Shown one piece after another: positions 56,177 to 60,274 of a DNA stretch of 60,274 nucleotides. This DNA comes from Kitasatospora sp. MAA19 (GTDB lineage Bacteria; Actinomycetota; Actinomycetes; Streptomycetales; Streptomycetaceae): contig NZ_JARXYZ010000045.1 of NCBI RefSeq assembly GCF_029894125.1, forward strand, positions 1 through 60,274, read 5' to 3'. Numbering within the stretch: the stretch's first letter is position 1; each line of letters opens with the position of its first letter. The position numbers and the translations under genes are program-made. The notes under the pieces were generated by a model. The model did not search any database and was not told where the DNA came from. It saw only the letters and a program-made list of their open reading frames with translations.

Positions 56177-57977
56177 ACCGCCGTTGTACCTGCCCCCGCA
56201 CCTGACCGCCGGGCACTGGCGGCGGGCCGGCCGGGCCCTGCTGGCCAAGATGCTCGGCGAGTTCGCCTACGAGGAACTGCTCACCCCCGTCCGCGGCGCC
56301 GCCGACGGCGAGTACCTGCTCTGGCTGCCCGAGGCCGAGTACCGCTTCACCGCCCGCCGCGGCGCGTACGGAAGCTGGCAGGTCGACCCGGCGTCGGTCC
56401 GCTGCTCCGACCCGGACGGCCTCGACCCGCTGCGCTTCCTCCCGCACGCCCGGCACGCCCTCGGACTGCGCGGCGAGACCACCGGCCACCTGATCCGCGA
56501 ACTCACCGCCACCCTGACCGCCGACGCGCACCAGCTCGCCACCGCGCTCACCGCCGCCGAACTCGCCGACCTCGACCACTCCGCCCTGGAGGGCCGCCAG
56601 AACGGCCACCCCTGGATCGTCCCCAACAAGGGCCGGATCGGCTTCTCCGCCGCCGACGCCGCCCGCTGGACCCCGGAGGCCCGCACCCCGCGCCCGCTGC
56701 CCTGGATCGCCGTCCACCGCCGGCTCGCCGAGTACCGCGGCGTACCCGGCCTGGAGCGGCCCGAGCAGCTGTACGCCCGCGAACTCGACGACCCGGACGC
56801 GCTGCGCGCCGCCCTCGGCCCGGCCGCCGACGACTACCTGCTGCTGCCCGTCCACCCCTGGCAGTGGGACGAGACGGTCGTCCCGCTGTTCGCGCCCTGG
56901 ATCGCCTCCGGCGAGATCGTCCCGCTGCCCTCCGACGGTGACCCACGGCTGCCCCAGCAGTCCATCCGCTCCTTCTTCAACACCGCCCACCCCGAGCGCT
57001 GCACCGTCAAACTGCCGCTGTCCATCCTCAACACCCTGGTCTGGCGCGGCCTGCCCACCGAACGCACCCTCGCCGCGCCCGCCGTCACCGCCTGGATCCA
57101 CGGCCTGCGCGACGCCGACCCGTACCTGCGCGAGGAGTGCCGGGTGATCCTGCTCGGCGAGATCGCCTCCGTCACCGTCGACCACCCGCTCTACCGCGAG
57201 CTGCCCGAGGCGCCCTACCAGTACAAGGAACTCCTCGGCGCGATCTGGCGCGAACCGCTCGGCCCCTGCCTGACCGGCGGCGAACGCGCCCGCACCCTGG
57301 CCGCCCTGCTGCAGACCGGCTCCGACGGCCGGGCCCTCGCCGCCGAACTGATCGCCCGCTCCGGCCTCACCCCCGCCGCGTGGACCGGCCGGCTGTTCGG
57401 CGCCATGCTGCCGCCGCTGCTGCACTTCCTCTACCGGTACGGGCTGGTCTTCTCCCCGCACGGCGAGAACGCCATCGTCGTCTTCGACGAGCATGACGCC
57501 CCCGCCCGGCTCGCGGTCAAGGACTTCGTCGACGACGTCAACCTCAGCGACCAGGACCTGCCCGAACTGCGCGGCCTGCCCGCCGAGGTCGACGACGTGC
57601 TGCTGCGGGACGGCCCGCAGGAGCTCTGCCAGTTCATCCACTCCGGGCTGTTCATCGGCGTCTTCCGCTTCCTCGCCCCGCTGCTGGAGGCGCAGACCGG
57701 GCTGCCCGAGGCCGAGTTCTGGGCCCTGCTGCGCGCCGAGATCCACCGTTACCAGGACCGCTTCCCCGGGCTGCGCGAGCGCTTCGAGCTGTTCGACCTG
57801 TTCCGGCCCCGGATCGACCGGCTCTGCCTCAACCGCAACCGGCTGCTGCTCGACGGTTACCAGGACCGCCCGCACCGCCCGCACGCCGCCCGGTACGGGA
57901 CCGTCCCGAACGCCCTGGTGACCCTGGAGACGGATCTTCCCGGGCGACGGAGCCGGATTGTCACCCCTGCCCCGTAG
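56154..57977 (+). CDS. IucA/IucC-family siderophore synthetase, second copy
   Basis: This 607-residue second synthetase resembles the IucC/AlcC/DesD branch: WIVPNKGRIGFSAADAARW, VHPWQWDETVVPLF, LPQQSIRSFFNTAHPERCTVKLPLSILNT, SPHGENAIVVFDEHD and DFVDDVNLSDQDLPELRG. It would attach the second hydroxamate arm or cyclise a precursor. GTG 56154 has CAGGAGC 5-11 bases upstream and overlaps the hydroxylase end by 23 bases, so translation is coupled. Having two different synthetases side by side indicates an asymmetrically built citrate siderophore. Confidence 0.9.
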   Translation: MPQPPAAEPPLYLPPHLTAGHWRRAGRALLAKMLGEFAYEELLTPVRGAADGEYLLWLPEAEYRFTARRGAYGSWQVDPASVRCSDPDGLDPLRFLPHARHALGLRGETTGHLIRELTATLTADAHQLATALTAAELADLDHSALEGRQNGHPWIVPNKGRIGFSAADAARWTPEARTPRPLPWIAVHRRLAEYRGVPGLERPEQLYARELDDPDALRAALGPAADDYLLLPVHPWQWDETVVPLFAPWIASGEIVPLPSDGDPRLPQQSIRSFFNTAHPERCTVKLPLSILNTLVWRGLPTERTLAAPAVTAWIHGLRDADPYLREECRVILLGEIASVTVDHPLYRELPEAPYQYKELLGAIWREPLGPCLTGGERARTLAALLQTGSDGRALAAELIARSGLTPAAWTGRLFGAMLPPLLHFLYRYGLVFSPHGENAIVVFDEHDAPARLAVKDFVDDVNLSDQDLPELRGLPAEVDDVLLRDGPQELCQFIHSGLFIGVFRFLAPLLEAQTGLPEAEFWALLRAEIHRYQDRFPGLRERFELFDLFRPRIDRLCLNRNRLLLDGYQDRPHRPHAARYGTVPNALVTLETDLPGRRSRIVTPAP

Positions 57978-57980
57978 GCT
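57958..57980 (+). promoter_or_regulatory. Candidate RecA-NDp-like promoter of dinG
   Basis: TTGTCACCC (57958-57966), exactly eight bases, then TAGGCT (57975-57980) fit the TTGTC-...-N8-TANNNT frame of RecA-NDp promoters; the three bases after TTGTCA differ (CCC for GTG). It lies at the end of the second siderophore synthetase gene and 9 bases before the dinG ATG. Confidence 0.5.
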
Positions 57981-57989
57981 GGGAGGGTC

Positions 57990-60125
57990 ATGACGAACGA
58001 CTCCGAATCCCAGCTCCCCGGCGCGACCGAGCTCCCAGGCGAGGACGGCGACGCCGCCGTCGACGTCGAGGAAGCCGTCGCCGTCCCGCGCTCGCGCATC
58101 CCCGACCTGCTGCATGCCGCGGTGGCGGCCGTCGGCGGCGTCGAGCGGCCCGGCCAGGTCCGGATGGCCGAGGCCGTCGCCGACGCCGTCGACAACGCCG
58201 AGCACCTGCTCGTCCAGGCCGGCACCGGCACCGGAAAGTCCCTCGCCTACCTGGTGCCGGCGGTCGCCCACGGGGACCGCGTGGTGGTCGCCACCGCCAC
58301 CCTGGCGCTGCAACGCCAGCTGGTCGAACGGGACTTGCCGCGCACCGTCGAGGCGCTGCACCCGGTGCTGCGCCGCCGCCCGCTGTTCGCGATGCTCAAG
58401 GGCCGCTCCAACTACCTGTGCCTGCACCGGGCCAACGAGGGCACCCCGAGCGACGAGGGCGAGGGCCTGTTCGACGCGGCCGAGGCGCTCGGCGGGCCCG
58501 CCAGCAAGCTCGGGCAGGACGTGCTGCGGCTGCGCGAGTGGGCCGAGGAGACCGACACCGGGGACCGGGACGACCTCAGCCCCGGCGTCTCCGACAAGGC
58601 CTGGGCCCAGCTGGCGGTCACCTCCAAGGAGTGCCTGGGCGCCACCCGCTGCGCGTACGGACAGGAGTGCTTCGCGGAGAAGGCCCGGGAGCGGGCCAAG
58701 CTGGCGGACGTCGTGGTCACCAACCACGCGATGCTCGCGATCGACGCCATAGAGGGCGCGCCGGTGCTGCCCGAGCACGGGCTGCTGATCGTCGACGAGG
58801 CGCACGAACTGGTCAACCGGGTCACCGGCGCGGCCACCGCCGAGCTGACCGTCGGCGCGGTCAACCGGGCGGTCAAGCGCGCCGCCCGGCTCGCCAACGA
58901 GAAGGCCGTGGACGCCCTGCAGGCCGCCGCCGAGAACTACCACGGCCTGATGGAGACCGCCCAGCCCGGCCGGGTCGAGGAGCTGCCCGAGTACCTGGCG
59001 TACGCGGTCACCGCGATCCGGGACGCCGCGCGCCAGGTGATCAGCTCCCTCGGCGAGACCCGCGACAAGGGCCTCAGCGACGAGGACGCGGTCCGCAAGC
59101 AGGCGATGGCCTCCGCCGAGTCGCTGCACGAGACCGCCGAGCGGCTGCTGGAGGACTCCGAGTACGACGTGGTCTGGATCGAGCGCAGCGACCGCTTCGG
59201 GATGGGCACGGCCTCGCTGCGGGTCGCCCCGCTCAGCGTCTCCGGGCTGCTGCGCGAGGGCCTGTACAAGGAGCGCTCGGTGGTGCTCACCTCGGCCACC
59301 CTCAAACTCGGCGGGGACTTCAACGGCGTCGCCGCCTCGGTCGGCCTGCCCTCGGAGGCCCGGCTGCCGGACGAGCGCACCCCCGGGGACAACCCGGAGC
59401 CCGGCTTCGGCGAGGACGCGGTGCCGCACTGGCGGGGCATCGACGTCGGCTCGCCGTTCAAGTACCCCAAGCAGGGCATCCTGTACGTCGCCCGGCACCT
59501 CGCCGATCCCGGCCGCGATCCGGAACGGCCCGACATGCTGGACGAGTTGGCCGAGCTGATCGGCGCGGCCGGCGGGCGCACGCTGGGCCTGTTCTCCTCG
59601 ATGCGCGGCGCCCAGACGGCCGCCGAGGCGCTGCGGGAGCGGCTGGACAACCGGATCCTGCTCCAGGGGGAGGACACCCTGGGCGAGTTGATCCGCGAGT
59701 TCGCCTCGGACGCGTCCACCTGCCTGTTCGGCACGCTCTCGCTCTGGCAGGGCGTGGACGTGCCCGGCTCGGCCTGCCAGCTGGTCGTGATGGACCGCAT
59801 CCCGTTCCCCCGGCCGGACGACCCGCTGATGAGCGCCCGCCAGAAGGACGTCGAACAGCGCGGCGGGAACGGCTTCATGGCCGTCGCGGCGACGCACGCG
59901 GCGCTGCTGATGGCGCAGGGCGCGGGCCGGCTGGTGCGCGCGGCGGAGGACCGGGGCGTGGTCGCGGTGCTGGACCCGCGGGTGGAGACCAAGCGGTACG
60001 GGAGCTTCTTCCGGTCCTCGATGCCGGAGTTCTGGTACACCACGGACCGCAACCAGGTGCGCCGCTCGCTGGCGGCGATCGACGCCTCGGCGCCGCCGGT
60101 CAAGCCGGTGGTGAAGCGGGGCTGA
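57990..60125 (+). CDS. dinG: DinG/XPD-type ATP-dependent helicase
   Basis: This 711-residue superfamily 2 helicase with an iron-sulfur cluster has Walker A AGTGTGKS (77-84), motif II VDEAH (Asp269), SAT in the second half and a motif VI-like GAGRLVRAAEDRG. Four cysteines fit the XPD/DinG cluster: Cys144, Cys215, Cys221 and Cys227. DinG unwinds 5'-3' DNA, R-loops and replication-blocking structures and is often damage-induced. ATG 57990 has GGGAGGG 3-9 bases upstream, very close to a -10 hexamer. In streptomycetes lexA usually comes next; here an insertion sequence begins instead. Confidence 0.93.
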   Translation: MTNDSESQLPGATELPGEDGDAAVDVEEAVAVPRSRIPDLLHAAVAAVGGVERPGQVRMAEAVADAVDNAEHLLVQAGTGTGKSLAYLVPAVAHGDRVVVATATLALQRQLVERDLPRTVEALHPVLRRRPLFAMLKGRSNYLCLHRANEGTPSDEGEGLFDAAEALGGPASKLGQDVLRLREWAEETDTGDRDDLSPGVSDKAWAQLAVTSKECLGATRCAYGQECFAEKARERAKLADVVVTNHAMLAIDAIEGAPVLPEHGLLIVDEAHELVNRVTGAATAELTVGAVNRAVKRAARLANEKAVDALQAAAENYHGLMETAQPGRVEELPEYLAYAVTAIRDAARQVISSLGETRDKGLSDEDAVRKQAMASAESLHETAERLLEDSEYDVVWIERSDRFGMGTASLRVAPLSVSGLLREGLYKERSVVLTSATLKLGGDFNGVAASVGLPSEARLPDERTPGDNPEPGFGEDAVPHWRGIDVGSPFKYPKQGILYVARHLADPGRDPERPDMLDELAELIGAAGGRTLGLFSSMRGAQTAAEALRERLDNRILLQGEDTLGELIREFASDASTCLFGTLSLWQGVDVPGSACQLVVMDRIPFPRPDDPLMSARQKDVEQRGGNGFMAVAATHAALLMAQGAGRLVRAAEDRGVVAVLDPRVETKRYGSFFRSSMPEFWYTTDRNQVRRSLAAIDASAPPVKPVVKRG

Positions 60126-60181
60126 GCGGCGGGCATTGTTCAGACAAGCCCTGGACGCCGGAGGGGCTCCCCGCAGCAGGG

Positions 60182-60274
60182 CGGTTTCTAGCGGTCGTCG
60201 CAACACGTAGTCGGTTGTCTAGGCCGCGATGAGTTTATGCAGACGCTCGGCTGGGGTTTCCCAGCCGAGCGTTT
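60182..60274 (-). mobile_element. IS30-type insertion sequence, right end
   Basis: The last about 90 bases look like the terminal part of an IS30-family element, read leftward. The probable right end, with GGTTTCTAGCGGTCGTCGCA (from 60182), lies in the normal position of an inverted repeat just outside the transposase stop. The element continues beyond the window. The exact end and any target duplication cannot be fixed because the other end is missing. Confidence 0.6.
60219..60274 (-). CDS. IS30-family transposase, C-terminal fragment
   Basis: On the minus strand the frame ending with TAG at 60221-60219 reads TLGWETPAERLHKLIAA, the ending expected of IS30-family transposases (commonly ...RPRKTLGWETPAE). 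Only the last 17 codons are inside the window, so nothing can be said about catalytic DDE residues or intactness. Confidence 0.65.
   Translation of the reverse strand, partial: TLGWETPAERLHKLIAA

Noticed and set aside
56094..60206. Minus-strand frame of about 1,370 codons opposite the second synthetase and dinG
   Set aside because: It is antisense to two well-supported genes and low-complexity; only the final IS30-type fragment near 60219 is believable on this strand.

Overview
The window is a high-GC actinomycete chromosome segment, most consistent with Streptomyces, Kitasatospora or a close relative. The base composition is strongly GC-rich, GTG and TTG starts are frequent, and the gene order osaC/osaA/osaB - ftsK - rimO - pgsA - cinA - clgR - lhr - recA - recX - gluDCBA/gluRK - miaB - miaA - dapF - rsh - hflX - dinG is a typical Streptomyces core arrangement. 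It opens with the 3' end of a 5S rRNA gene and its terminator, so an rRNA operon lies just to the left. It closes inside an insertion sequence of the IS30 type.

Region 1 (1-10.5 kb): after the rrn end come a PAP2-type membrane phosphatase and, convergent with it, an acetate-transporter-like (SatP/YaaH) protein. Next is the osmotic-adaptation locus: osaC (anti-sigma-like ATPase, PAS, GAF and PP2C phosphatase domains) diverges from osaA (a very large hybrid kinase with seven tandem HAMP-type repeats) and osaB (a receiver protein).

Region 2 (10.6-31 kb): this housekeeping block covers DNA translocation (ftsK), a RodZ-like protein, rimO, phospholipid synthesis (pgsA), a CinA-type amidase, the Clp regulator clgR, a large Lhr helicase, a secreted subtilisin, a GNAT acetyltransferase, a DUF3046 protein, an AI-2E-type permease, recA and recX, and an RNase Y-like protein. 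recA carries both a LexA box and a LexA-independent RecA-NDp promoter.

Region 3 (31-40 kb): this part is built around glutamate. The transporter gluABCD runs leftward and is followed by an FAD monooxygenase. The GluR/GluK two-component system runs rightward, next to an orphan TAXI-type periplasmic binding protein.

Region 4 (40-49.6 kb): this holds tRNA modification (miaB, miaA), a LigB-like protein, a MT0933-type small protein, a membrane protein, dapF (lysine and peptidoglycan), a RelA/SpoT homologue and hflX.

Region 5 (49.6-60.3 kb): this is the accessory part. Two paralogous secreted trypsin-like lipoproteins are followed by an iron-box-controlled four-gene operon for a hydroxamate siderophore (two NRPS-independent synthetases, an acetyltransferase and a lysine/ornithine N-hydroxylase, the same enzyme set as aerobactin). 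After that come a DinG/XPD-type helicase with a damage-type promoter and the IS30-type element. Many starts in the window sit 6-9 bases after a -10-like hexamer, which suggests leaderless transcripts.
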